A stretch of DNA of 64,000 bases. It comes from Tengunoibacter tsumagoiensis. Its GTDB lineage: Bacteria > Chloroflexota > Ktedonobacteria > Ktedonobacterales > Ktedonobacteraceae. Location of the stretch: the NCBI RefSeq assembly GCF_003967535.1, contig NZ_BIFR01000002.1:1860001-1924000 (forward strand), written 5' to 3'. Below, in pieces: positions 18,632-26,489 of the stretch (positions within the stretch are counted from its first letter, which is position 1; each line of letters begins with the position of its first letter). Below the pieces are notes generated by a model. That model saw only the letters and a list, made by a program, of their open reading frames with translations. It searched no databases and was not told where the DNA came from. The translations under genes were made by a program, and so were the position numbers.

Positions 18632-19843
18632 ATGATGAGCCAATCAACCGAGATTAATCTGACATCACCTCTCTTCAAAGCCAATCCTTATCCAACCTTT
18701 GCTCGCTTGCGCGTCAATGATCCTATCCATCAGCTCCCCTCCTCCAATGGGCAGAATGCATGGCTCTTTACCCGCTATCAGGATGTGGAGGCACTCTTAC
18801 GAGACGAACGCTTTGTCAAAGATAAGCAGAATGTTTTTCCCCCACAAGAACGCGTCCGCCCTCCAGCATCAGCTGCTGATCTGATGACGATGGGCATGAT
18901 CGATTTTGATCCACCCGATCATACACGTCTGCGCTCTCTGGTGAATATCTCTTTTACGCCACGACTGGTAGAGCAGTGGCGCGGGCGCGTCCAGGAACTG
19001 ACCAATGAGCTCATTGATGCAGTTGAAGGGCATGGAAAGATGGATCTGATCGAAGAGTTCGCGTTTCCATTGCCGCTCCAGATTATTCTTGAGATGCTGG
19101 GAGTGCCAAAGGAAGATAGTCCATTGCTGCATACCTGGACCAAAACGTTGGCCAATGCCCTGGGCGACCCGGTCGCTTCCCAGAAGGCTTTTGAACAGCT
19201 CCAGCTCTTTTATGTCTATCTACTGGAACTAATTGAGCGGAAACGCAAGCAACCTGCTGACGATCTCGTTAGCCACCTGATCCAGGCCGAGAGCGAGGGG
19301 CAAAGACTATCGGAAAGAGAGCTCGTGGCGATGGTCTTTCTTTTGATTGTGGCCGGTCACGATACGACAGGCAATCTCATTGGCAATGGGATACTGGCGC
19401 TGCTGACACATCCTGAACAGATGCAGCTCCTGAAGCAGGACCCAACGCTGATCAAAACGGCGATTGAGGAATTCCTCCGCTACTATAGTCCCTTTACGTT
19501 AGCTACCCTTCGTTGGGCTCGCGAGGATGTTGAGTATAAGGAACACTTAATTCATCGTGGCGATAGTATCGTGATCTCGCTCTCATCAGCGAACCGCGAC
19601 GAGCAGACCTTCATTGAACCAGAACAGCTCAATATTGCTCGCCAGGAGAATCGGCACCTGGCCTTTGGCAAAGGCATTCATTATTGTATTGGTGCGCCGC
19701 TCGCTCGCATGAAGGGGCAGATTGCTATTGCGACGTTGCTCCGTCGTCTTCCCCATCTCCAATTACAGGTGGCTCCTGAAGAGCTCATCTGGCGTCCCGG
19801 CTCACTTATTCTCGGCGTCAGTAGCCTTCCTGTGCTGTTCTAG
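18632..19843 (+). CDS. Cytochrome P450 (CYP107-like)
   Basis: 403 residues with all canonical elements: I-helix VAGHDTTGNL with the acid-alcohol pair, ExxR in EEFLRYYSPF, and haem loop AFGKGIHYCIGAPLARMKG (Cys near residue 352). It starts two bases after the aminopeptidase stop and has two adjacent ATG codons; the second (MSQSTEINL) matches the start of its close paralogue at 40213. The two are similar along the whole length, so they probably arose by duplication and may oxidise successive or related positions of the same scaffold. Confidence 0.95.
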   Translation: MMSQSTEINLTSPLFKANPYPTFARLRVNDPIHQLPSSNGQNAWLFTRYQDVEALLRDERFVKDKQNVFPPQERVRPPASAADLMTMGMIDFDPPDHTRLRSLVNISFTPRLVEQWRGRVQELTNELIDAVEGHGKMDLIEEFAFPLPLQIILEMLGVPKEDSPLLHTWTKTLANALGDPVASQKAFEQLQLFYVYLLELIERKRKQPADDLVSHLIQAESEGQRLSERELVAMVFLLIVAGHDTTGNLIGNGILALLTHPEQMQLLKQDPTLIKTAIEEFLRYYSPFTLATLRWAREDVEYKEHLIHRGDSIVISLSSANRDEQTFIEPEQLNIARQENRHLAFGKGIHYCIGAPLARMKGQIAIATLLRRLPHLQLQVAPEELIWRPGSLILGVSSLPVLF

Positions 19844-19923
19844 CCCGTCTCTCGCTCACCTGCTGAAACGATAAAGCGTATACGCAAGAAATGCTTCATA
19901 GCAGTCCATCGAAAGGGAAAGAC

Positions 19924-20463
19924 ATGCGTCTGAAGGATGTTGAGCAGATTCACAAAGGCGCTCCTGGCTCGGATATTGGCCGCATCATGGCCTATCACCC
20001 TGAGCTTTTTGGAGCCTCATTCGGTGCATGTATTCAGCAATTTCTACGGGGACCATCGGATTGGACGGTGGGAGAGCGTGAATTATTCGCGTCTTTTACG
20101 GCCTCCCGGCTCCATTGCGTCTATTGAACCTATGCCCATGGCGCAGTTGCGTCAAAACAATTAGGCGACGAGATTGTGCAGGCTGTGACAGACGATTGGC
20201 GTACGGCACCCATTGATGAGAAATTACGAGCGATGCTTAGTTTTCTCGAGAAAGTTACCCTTACTCCAGACGAGGTCACATCTTCTGATGCTGAGGTGCT
20301 GTTCACGTCAGGCATAAGCCGACAGGCGATGCAGGATGCATTGCTCATTTGTGCCTGCTTTCATATCATCGCACGCATGGCTGATGCACTGGATGTCGCA
20401 ATTCCTCCTGCGGAGGTGTTCTCACAGGCTGGTGCCTATCTGCTCATTCATGGATACATCTAG
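19924..20463 (+). CDS. AhpD-like protein with in-frame TGA at codon 68 (probable selenoprotein)
   Basis: Read through TGA at 20125-20127, the gene encodes 179 residues: an AhpD/carboxymuconolactone-decarboxylase-type protein with the redox site LHCVY-[TGA]-TYAHG, where the family has Cys-x-x-Cys-x-x-x-His. The TGA occupies the second cysteine. Reading continues in the same frame for 112 codons with conserved segments (TAPIDEKLRAMLSFLEKVTL, ALLICACFHIIARMADALDV). A paralogue at 61465 has TGA at exactly the same codon 68 and equal length. A hairpin with an AGUU loop starts 12 bases after TGA. AhpD-type proteins reduce peroxides or disulfides. Start: ATG after GAAAGGGAAA. It follows the P450 and precedes UbiB in the element-D operon. 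Alternative readings are a fixed nonsense change or a UGA-reading Cys tRNA. Confidence 0.85.
20128..20154 (+). promoter_or_regulatory. Candidate bacterial SECIS hairpin, gene 1
   Basis: TGGCGC (20139-20144) pairs with GCGTCA (20149-20154) around the loop AGTT (20145-20148). The loop starts 18 bases after TGA and has G as its second base, as expected for bacterial SECIS elements. Five of the six pairs are retained in the paralogue, with G-U replaced by C-G at one pair. Confidence 0.7.
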
Positions 20464-20516
20464 ACATATCTGGATTGATCTACTCATTCCACTTTAAGAA
20501 GAAGGGGGAGAGTCCA

Positions 20517-21893
20517 ATGGAAACGCATCAGGAGAAGAACGCGACGACGGATGCTTCGACTATCTCTATCCAGCAGGTCGCTACCCAGCCTACTCCTTTT
20601 CAGATCGGTGCACGCCTACTTGAGGTTGGCGTGCACCTGTTCGTTCATACCCTGCGCTTTGCAGGGAAATTACTCTGGAAACGGCTCAGCCGCAATAACA
20701 TCTCCAGGAAAGCGTTGCTTGGTCAGGCTGCGGCTGATCTGTGTAACTCTTTAGGCGCAACCTTTATCAAAATTGGGCAGATTCTGAGTACCAGGCGCGA
20801 TTTATTATCGCCCGAAGTTATCGCGCCCCTCATCAAATTACAAGATGATATCGCACCAATCCCATTTCGCTTCGTTCCTCCCATCGTTCTCACCCAATTC
20901 GGTCGCCCTCTGACAGCGATCTTTCAAGAATTTGAAGAGAGACCTATCTCCAGCGCCAGTATTGCTAGCGTCTATCGTGCACGCTTGCTTGATGGTCGGG
21001 TGGTGGCTGTAAAAGTTCGTCGACCTGAGATTGTGACCAGGGTTGCCTGTGATCTATTTATTATGCGTGTGATGGCTCGCCTGATGGGACGACTGAAAGT
21101 ATTTACGCTGATTCCTATGCTTGAAATGATTAATGAGGTTGGTCAATATATTGAAAGGCAGGTCGATCTACGGATTGAAGCCAGCAATAATCGGCGCTTT
21201 CGAGCACAGTTTGCCCATGAGCCGCTCATTCAATTTCCGGTATTGATTGAAGAATACTGTACCGATGCAATCATTGTGATGGATTTCATTGAGGATCTGG
21301 TGCGTATTGACCAGCTTCAGTGGGCAGAGACGGAGTATCAACAATCGCTTATTATTGGACTGCGAGCTCTCTATCAAATGATTTTTGTGGATGGCTTTGT
21401 CCACTGCGATCTCCATCCCGGGAATATGTACTTCTGTCCAGGGGGCAGAGTGATTATGCTTGATACTGGCTTTGTCGCTGAGCTCAATCGTCAGAATCGG
21501 TTCCAATTTACCGATTTTTTTCTAGGAATTGCGACGAACGATGGCAAAAAATGCGCTCGCATTCTCTATGAAACCGCCTTCTCCCGCACTGAACCATTTG
21601 ATCACGATAGATTTGAGCAAGCGACGGTTGAGATCATTGCCAAAAGTTCAGGCTCACAGGCGCGAACCTTTCAAGTTGCACCCTTTGTGGCTCAGATCTT
21701 CGATGTCCAGCGCCGCTTTGGCCTACGTGGTTCCACTAATTTCACGATGGCGATTCTATCGTTACTTGTCTTCGAAGGGATTGCCAAACAATTGTATCCC
21801 CATCTGGACTTCCAGAAGGAGGCCAAGCCCTTCCTCTATGAGGTTATTTTTGAGAAACAGGCCGAAATTATGGCAAGAAATCGTGAAGTATGA
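20517..21893 (+). CDS. UbiB/ABC1 (AarF) family atypical kinase
   Basis: About 458 residues from the ATG after GGGGGAG at 20517. Family marks are the KxGQ motif (FIKIGQILSTRRDLL), the Ala-rich loop (ASIASVYRARL), the lysine in VVAVKVRRPE, the catalytic loop FVHCDLHPGNMYF and the metal-binding MLDTGFVAEL. UbiB proteins bind ATP and support quinone or other prenyl-lipid metabolism. It lacks the C-terminal transmembrane pair of typical UbiB, though residues 15-50 include a hydrophobic helix. It lies 53 bases after the AhpD-like gene in the same direction; a link to the natural product is not obvious. Confidence 0.9.
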   Translation: METHQEKNATTDASTISIQQVATQPTPFQIGARLLEVGVHLFVHTLRFAGKLLWKRLSRNNISRKALLGQAAADLCNSLGATFIKIGQILSTRRDLLSPEVIAPLIKLQDDIAPIPFRFVPPIVLTQFGRPLTAIFQEFEERPISSASIASVYRARLLDGRVVAVKVRRPEIVTRVACDLFIMRVMARLMGRLKVFTLIPMLEMINEVGQYIERQVDLRIEASNNRRFRAQFAHEPLIQFPVLIEEYCTDAIIVMDFIEDLVRIDQLQWAETEYQQSLIIGLRALYQMIFVDGFVHCDLHPGNMYFCPGGRVIMLDTGFVAELNRQNRFQFTDFFLGIATNDGKKCARILYETAFSRTEPFDHDRFEQATVEIIAKSSGSQARTFQVAPFVAQIFDVQRRFGLRGSTNFTMAILSLLVFEGIAKQLYPHLDFQKEAKPFLYEVIFEKQAEIMARNREV

Positions 21894-22023
21894 ATGCCCT
21901 CGAGGGCAGGTTTGCCAGCAAGAACAGAGGGTTCAGCATAGCCCCGCAGCTGAAGAACTCACAGGCGCATTCTCAGCTGCGATCCAGACAACCCGAAGCG
22001 CTATTGATCAGCTAAACAAATAA

Positions 22024-22461
22024 TCAGGCTGTGCAGACATAGGAGGAAACAGGGTTGGACGATTGAGGAACATAAGCGACAATAAGGCCACAAGCAGAGT
22101 AGTTGATGTCATAGACAACGTTGGAGTCAAGAAGATCAACATTTCCATTGACTGTTGTCTCTCCATCGTCCGATGGGGAGCTCGTGTTCTGTATCCTGGC
22201 AGTAAGGTTGATGACGGAAGTGACAGTATAGGTGTTGACCTGTACACGGGACCAGGTGTTGACTCCCTGGCAGAGCTTTGTCACAGTACCAAGTTGTACA
22301 GAGGAGTTGTTAACGGTAGCGATGACGGCGATAGAGTGACCACAGCTAAGGCCCTGAGCACTGGCTGTACCAGAGGTACCTATGAGTGTGGCGAACAATG
22401 CCACAACCATAGCTGCCAGGAGCGCATACCGTGAAAGATGTAGCTGGCGGAGAACGAACAT
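22024..22461 (-). CDS. Small secreted beta-rich protein with four cysteines
   Basis: About 145 residues from the ATG at 22461 (MFVLRQLHLSRYALLAAMV). A clear signal peptide ends at SGTASAQ-GLSCG near residue 36, leaving about 109 residues. The mature part is rich in Thr, Val, Asn and Ser with short alternating strands and four cysteines (GLSCG, KLCQG, YSACGL, SYVCTA), enough for two disulfides. No family recognised. It lies inside the regulon region, and its size, export signal and four cysteines resemble, in outline only, the apoproteins that shield nine-membered enediynes; no sequence homology to them is visible. Confidence 0.7.
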   Translation of the reverse strand: MFVLRQLHLSRYALLAAMVVALFATLIGTSGTASAQGLSCGHSIAVIATVNNSSVQLGTVTKLCQGVNTWSRVQVNTYTVTSVINLTARIQNTSSPSDDGETTVNGNVDLLDSNVVYDINYSACGLIVAYVPQSSNPVSSYVCTA

Positions 22462-22648
22462 AGAGGTCAGGCTCCTTCCAAAGACTTTCGTTAGAACGTG
22501 TACCTCTATTTCACATAGGTACACAAAGATTTCATTATCTTTCAATTAGTATAGCTAAAGGAAACGTCTTTTACAAGATCATCGTTCCTCTATGTGCATA
22601 TACATACTATTAAGCAAGCAAGCAAAATAAAGCAGAAAAAGAGAATTC

Positions 22649-22690
22649 CGCAATTCAGAAGAAGATTTCTTCTTCATAAGGATCTATACT
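22649..22690 (+). promoter_or_regulatory. Promoter element E, facing the TEII/ACP/E1 operon
   Basis: The box CGCAATTCAGAAGAAG (22649-22664) is followed after 20 bases by TATACT (22685-22690) and then TTCGATAAGAG, similar to the bases downstream of element H. The remaining 22462-22854 region shows no gene. Confidence 0.75.
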
Positions 22691-22854
22691 TTCGATAAGA
22701 GATTCATCGTATGTAACCTTCACGCTCCAGGGTCTCTAACACTGATCGCTCACTCTATTCCAGGTTTGAGGCAGCTCTTTATTTTCCAGCAACCAGGAAG
22801 TATTACTGTCTTGACGCTTGCTCGTTCAGAATTGCCTGTTTTCAGGAGGATACA

Positions 22855-23643
22855 ATGGTCGAACATGCCGATTCAGCCCCACGCTCATGGTTTATTACAT
22901 CGGATGAGCTCTTTATTTCAGAGGACGGGTATCTTCGTATTCCTCATCCCAATGCGCAGGCCCCGATCCGGCTCCTGTGTTTTCCACCTGCCGGTGCCGA
23001 AGGCTTTATGTACGATGGATGGGTTGCGCTGCTTCCCGAATCAATTGAGCTTTGCGCAGTCCAGCTCCCTGACTCGGATCAGTATCGTGAGAGTGCAACG
23101 GTGATCTCGCTGCTGGGGGAAACGATTCTGCATCATGCTCGTGAGGGGCAGCAACTTGTGTTCTGCGGGATCTGCCTTGGAGCATTCTGGGCCTACGAAG
23201 TTGCGCGATATCTCTTTGAAAAATATGGAATTGAGCTCGCTCATTTTGTTGTCACGACCTTTCCCGCACCTCATGTACGTGGAAAAATTACTGCGTATAT
23301 GCGAACCTCTGCCTTCACTGATATGATGATCAGCTATATGCCTGAAGGCTCGCCTGAACAACAGTATGCGGTCTCTCGTGTCCCTGTCATGATGCATGAT
23401 GCGGATCTGGCGGATCAGGAGACTGCTCCTCTGACAACACCCCTCCACTGCCCTATCACCGCCTTTGGCTCATCTCATGATCAGGTTGTTGACCCGGAAA
23501 GTATGTGGTCATGGCAGGGATACACCGACGCCAACTTCCGCGTCCATATCTGCGATGGAGACCATTTCTATGCCGACCATCATCTCGCCGACTATCTTGA
23601 AGCCCTCATTGGCTATCTAAAAGCCGATGGGTTACAGATCTAA
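22855..23643 (+). CDS. Type II thioesterase with a cysteine in place of the nucleophilic serine
   Basis: 262 residues of the alpha/beta-hydrolase TEII family that edits PKS and NRPS carriers: IRLLCFPPAGAEGFMYDGW is the N-terminal signature, GSSHDQVVDPE supplies the Asp and DGDHFYADHH the His. The nucleophile motif, usually GHSMGA, is CGICLGAFW here, giving Cys107 instead of Ser. A cysteine nucleophile would still allow acyl-enzyme chemistry and is known in some thioesterase domains that favour transfer over hydrolysis. AGGAGG precedes the ATG by five bases. It heads an operon with a carrier protein and the E1 subunits, suggesting it loads, edits or transfers the acyl group they make. Confidence 0.87.
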   Translation: MVEHADSAPRSWFITSDELFISEDGYLRIPHPNAQAPIRLLCFPPAGAEGFMYDGWVALLPESIELCAVQLPDSDQYRESATVISLLGETILHHAREGQQLVFCGICLGAFWAYEVARYLFEKYGIELAHFVVTTFPAPHVRGKITAYMRTSAFTDMMISYMPEGSPEQQYAVSRVPVMMHDADLADQETAPLTTPLHCPITAFGSSHDQVVDPESMWSWQGYTDANFRVHICDGDHFYADHHLADYLEALIGYLKADGLQI

Positions 23644-23759
23644 GATCGCAGTTAGAGCCGATCAATTCGCCACTTGAAGGGGATAGTTTGTTCCTGCACC
23701 CTGGCAAGAACGATATCCTCTTCGTCTATGGCGGACAGTACACACAAAGATGGTGACAA

Positions 23760-23996
23760 ATGAACACAAGTATTGAAGAGCTCGTGGCTGGTATTCTGGA
23801 GGTACCACTTTCAACTATTACTGATACAACAGGTCCAACAAATCTCAAGGCCTGGAGTAGCATGAAGCATATTCGTCTCATCGTAGCGCTCCAGGAGACG
23901 TATCATGTCACACTCGCCAAACGAGAGATCCAGCGTTTGACATCTGTCGGCGCAGTCAAAAAGGCGCTGAGTGAGAAAGGCGTTGCGTTCAACTAG
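23760..23996 (+). CDS. Free-standing acyl carrier protein
   Basis: 78 residues with the helical pattern of an acyl carrier protein. The expected phosphopantetheine site is NLKAWSSMKHIRLIVALQE, where the usual DSL is SSM; the serine that takes the arm would be the second one. The following helix, LQETYHVTLAKREI, is the typical recognition helix. No strong ribosome site is visible. It sits between the type II thioesterase and E1alpha, so it is the likely acceptor of an acyl group from the 2-oxoacid dehydrogenase. Confidence 0.82.
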   Translation: MNTSIEELVAGILEVPLSTITDTTGPTNLKAWSSMKHIRLIVALQETYHVTLAKREIQRLTSVGAVKKALSEKGVAFN

Positions 23997-24032
23997 CCTG
24001 ACATGGCGGCTTCGTGAGAAGGAACTGAAGAC

Positions 24033-24965
24033 ATGCACGAGTGGCACCCAACACTCTCACAATTACAAGATGATGATCTCTTATCTTTGCTACGTATCAG
24101 GCAGTTTGAGTTAGCCCTATTGGAGCTGTTTTCCCAGGGAAAACTCCATGGCACGACACATACCTCTCTGGGCCAGGAATATATTCCTGTCGCACTCAAT
24201 CCCTTATTTGAAGAGAACGATTTTCTGTTTAGCAATCATCGCGGCCATGGTCATTATCTGGCACGCTATGCCGATCTTACAGGCCTGCTAGCAGAAATAA
24301 TGGGGCGCGAAGGTGCAATCTGCCAGGGACTGGGAGGGAGTCAACATCTCTACCGCGAACAACAGTATCTTTCAACAGGCGTGCAGGGCGAAGCGCTTCC
24401 CGTAGCCTGCGGCGTGGCGCTTCATCTGAAACGTGCCAAACAAGGGGCCATGGCGGTTGTGTATATTGGAGATGGCACCTGGGGCGAAGGCACGACCTAT
24501 GAAGCCTTAAATATTGCGCGGCTCTGGCAGCTCCCACTCCTGGTCATTGTTGAAAATAATCAGATTGCGCAATCAACTCCTCGCCATCAGCAGATGGCTG
24601 GCACAATCGAGGGACGAACTCGGGCCTTCGATGTGAATTTTCTCAGAGTTGTCTCCGACGACATCAATCTGATCCGTTCTGCTATCGCACCGCACATACA
24701 GTCACTGCGGACCACCTGTTTACCGCTCGTCATCGAATTCGAGACCTACCGGCTAGGCCCTCATAGCAAAGGTGATGATACCAGAGATGAGGCAACCCTA
24801 CAGCAACTTCAACAGAACGATTGGCAGATTCGCTATCAGCAACAGTTTCCTGACCAGTCTCTGCGCTGTACAGAGATAGCCAGGCAACAGGTAGAGGCGG
24901 TCATCGCCGATGTTGAGCAGCGACCATTGCTTCAAGTTGCGTCAGTAGTGGAGGGACGCCCATGA
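24033..24965 (+). CDS. 2-oxoacid dehydrogenase E1 alpha subunit (thiamine diphosphate)
   Basis: 310 residues of the PDH/BCKDH E1alpha family. The ThDP-Mg motif is GDGTWGEGTTYEALNIA ... VIVENN, and the substrate-side loop is SNHRGHGHYLA. The subunit, with E1beta, decarboxylates a 2-oxo acid on ThDP and passes the acyl group to a lipoyl arm. It lacks the long phosphorylation-loop extension of mitochondrial forms. AAGGAACTGAAGAC precedes the ATG; the stop overlaps E1beta (ATGA). The gene order TEII-ACP-E1alpha-E1beta, without E3, argues for biosynthetic rather than central metabolic use. Confidence 0.93.
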   Translation: MHEWHPTLSQLQDDDLLSLLRIRQFELALLELFSQGKLHGTTHTSLGQEYIPVALNPLFEENDFLFSNHRGHGHYLARYADLTGLLAEIMGREGAICQGLGGSQHLYREQQYLSTGVQGEALPVACGVALHLKRAKQGAMAVVYIGDGTWGEGTTYEALNIARLWQLPLLVIVENNQIAQSTPRHQQMAGTIEGRTRAFDVNFLRVVSDDINLIRSAIAPHIQSLRTTCLPLVIEFETYRLGPHSKGDDTRDEATLQQLQQNDWQIRYQQQFPDQSLRCTEIARQQVEAVIADVEQRPLLQVASVVEGRP

Positions 24966-25990
24966 CAACCAGCGAACGCGTTGTTGAACATATCAATCAG
25001 GCGCTTCATAGGCTCTTTGCGGACGATCCTCACCTCTTCTTGATCGGAGAGGATCTACTTGATCCCTATGGAGGAGCGTTCAAAGTCAGTCGAGGCCTCT
25101 CAACCCGTTTTCCTGAACAGATCCTTACCACACCTTTGAGCGAAGCCACGTTTATGGGGCTTGCCAGCGGGCTAGCTTTATGTGGTGAAAAAGTGATTGT
25201 AGAGATTATGTTTGGCGACTTTATCACGCTGGCCTACGATCAACTCTGCAACTTTGCCAGCAAATCCGTTGCTATGTATGGCCGCTCACTTGCCATCAAC
25301 CTGGTTGTGCGCTGCCCGATTGGTGGAAACCGGGGCTATGGTCCAACCCATAGTCAGAGCATGCAAAAATATTTTATGGGTATTCCCCATCTCCATCTCT
25401 TTGAAGCCTCTCCCTTCCATGATTACCACCGCCTTCTGCAACGCCTGATCAATCGAGGGGGACCCAGTATCCTCTTTGAAGATAAAGTGCTCTACACCCA
25501 ACGTATGTACAACCATGGTCTTGTCGACGATTACTTTATTTTTAATGAGGTCGATAGCGAACAGAATGTGATCCGGGTCTCGCTGGATGATGGTGGTGGC
25601 AACACCCCTGATTGCGTGTTCATCGCTCCTGGCGGCCTGGTCTCTCGCTGTCTGGGTGCAATGAGAGCGCTCTTTTTACGACATGAGATCTCTGTCGAAT
25701 TGTTGGTCCCGGCCCAGCTCTATCCCTTTCAGGTGCAACACATAGCAACCTCTCTACAGCATGTTGAGCACATTTTTGTGATTGAGGAGAGCGTGGCCGG
25801 TGGCACCTGGGGCTGTGAGGTTGCCCATCAGATCTATACACAGCTCTGGGGACAGCTCAAACATCCCATCCAACTTATTCATTCAAAAGAGAGTATCATT
25901 CCAGCCGCCCCTCACCTGGAAAAGCAGGTCCTTGTCCAGATGGAGGATATCTACCAGGCAGTGATCGAAGCAATCTACACAAACAAATAA
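24962..25990 (+). CDS. 2-oxoacid dehydrogenase E1 beta subunit
   Basis: 342 residues. The ATG overlaps the E1alpha stop by four bases. Hallmarks are LIGEDLLDPYGGAFKVSRGL, TTPLSEATFMGLASGLAL, MFGDFITLAYDQLCNFASK and VVRCPIGGNRGYGPTHSQS, and near the C-terminus FVIEESVAGGTWGCEVAHQ. It forms the alpha2-beta2 E1 with the preceding gene. The substrate is not fixed by the sequence; pyruvate, a branched oxoacid or a hydroxylated oxoacid are all possible. It works in principle with the E2 at 46015. Confidence 0.93.
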   Translation: MTTSERVVEHINQALHRLFADDPHLFLIGEDLLDPYGGAFKVSRGLSTRFPEQILTTPLSEATFMGLASGLALCGEKVIVEIMFGDFITLAYDQLCNFASKSVAMYGRSLAINLVVRCPIGGNRGYGPTHSQSMQKYFMGIPHLHLFEASPFHDYHRLLQRLINRGGPSILFEDKVLYTQRMYNHGLVDDYFIFNEVDSEQNVIRVSLDDGGGNTPDCVFIAPGGLVSRCLGAMRALFLRHEISVELLVPAQLYPFQVQHIATSLQHVEHIFVIEESVAGGTWGCEVAHQIYTQLWGQLKHPIQLIHSKESIIPAAPHLEKQVLVQMEDIYQAVIEAIYTNK

Positions 25991-26084
25991 GACCTATCGT
26001 CATCTGTCGTCATGGCGTGTGCTTGATAAGCGAGCATCCCCCTACAATGCTCATAGAAGGATACATAGCGGAGGGGGTCACGGC

Positions 26085-26129
26085 GGCCATCATGAATGAT
26101 GGGCCCGACATCCTTAGGCGATAAATCGC
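26085..26129. repeat. Palindromic intergenic repeat, copy 2
   Basis: GGCCATCAT-GA-ATGATGGGCC (26085-26105) followed by GCGATAAATCGC (26118-26129), as in copies 1, 4 and 5. It lies beyond the E1beta stop, between convergent genes. Confidence 0.72.
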
Positions 26130-26199
26130 ACTTTACGAGCAATTTTCCTGTGAAGGGTAAGGGCCTATCTTAATGGCGTGTGGTTCATTACCAGGGCAC

Positions 26200-26330
26200 G
26201 TTTTTGTCCTCTCTCCACCGGCACCATACAAAAGAGAAGTACGATTGGACCATAGATCAAGTATGTCAGCAGTAGACAACCCATATGATAACGCGAAGGC
26301 CTGTGTTCTCGTTAGGAGTCACCCCGAACT
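26200..26330 (+). pseudogene. Remnant of an IS3-type transposase (integrase core end)
   Basis: A short open stretch encodes DHRSSMSAVDNPYDNAKA, which matches the C-terminal signature SMSxxGNPYDNAxxES of IS3/IS150-family transposases (rve domain). The catalytic Glu that should follow is missing (ACVLVRS instead) and both ends are degenerate. No inverted ends or target duplication are recognisable. It marks an old insertion between the E1 operon and the S9 peptidase. Confidence 0.5.
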
Positions 26331-26412
26331 GTTGAAAAAGTTCGCAAAACAGGGGTACGTCGCGATCAAGCAAATTGCAGGGTTCTCCCTGCACTCCCGC
26401 TGTTCTAGCAGG

Positions 26413-26439
26413 TTTGAGGAGCCAGAAAGGCTCCTCAAA
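26413..26439. terminator. Terminator-like hairpin between E1beta and the S9 peptidase
   Basis: TTTGAGGAGCC (26413-26423), loop AGAAA, then GGCTCCTCAAA (26429-26439): an 11-bp perfect stem with A/T flanks, between two converging genes. It can act in both directions; the U-tract is short. Confidence 0.65.
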
Positions 26440-26489
26440 AGTCCAGGATGACTTATAACTACACGCTTTTGACTCTTCCAAACAACGTT

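Noticed and set aside
19891-20463. AhpD-like gene at 19924 as a simple pseudogene cut by a stop
   Set aside because: Reading is intact on both sides in one frame, the paralogue has TGA at the same codon, and the stop replaces a catalytic Cys. Decay would not place both so.
26173-26451. A functional 92-residue gene
   Set aside because: Only the short transposase signature is meaningful; the rest is degenerate and runs through a terminator hairpin.
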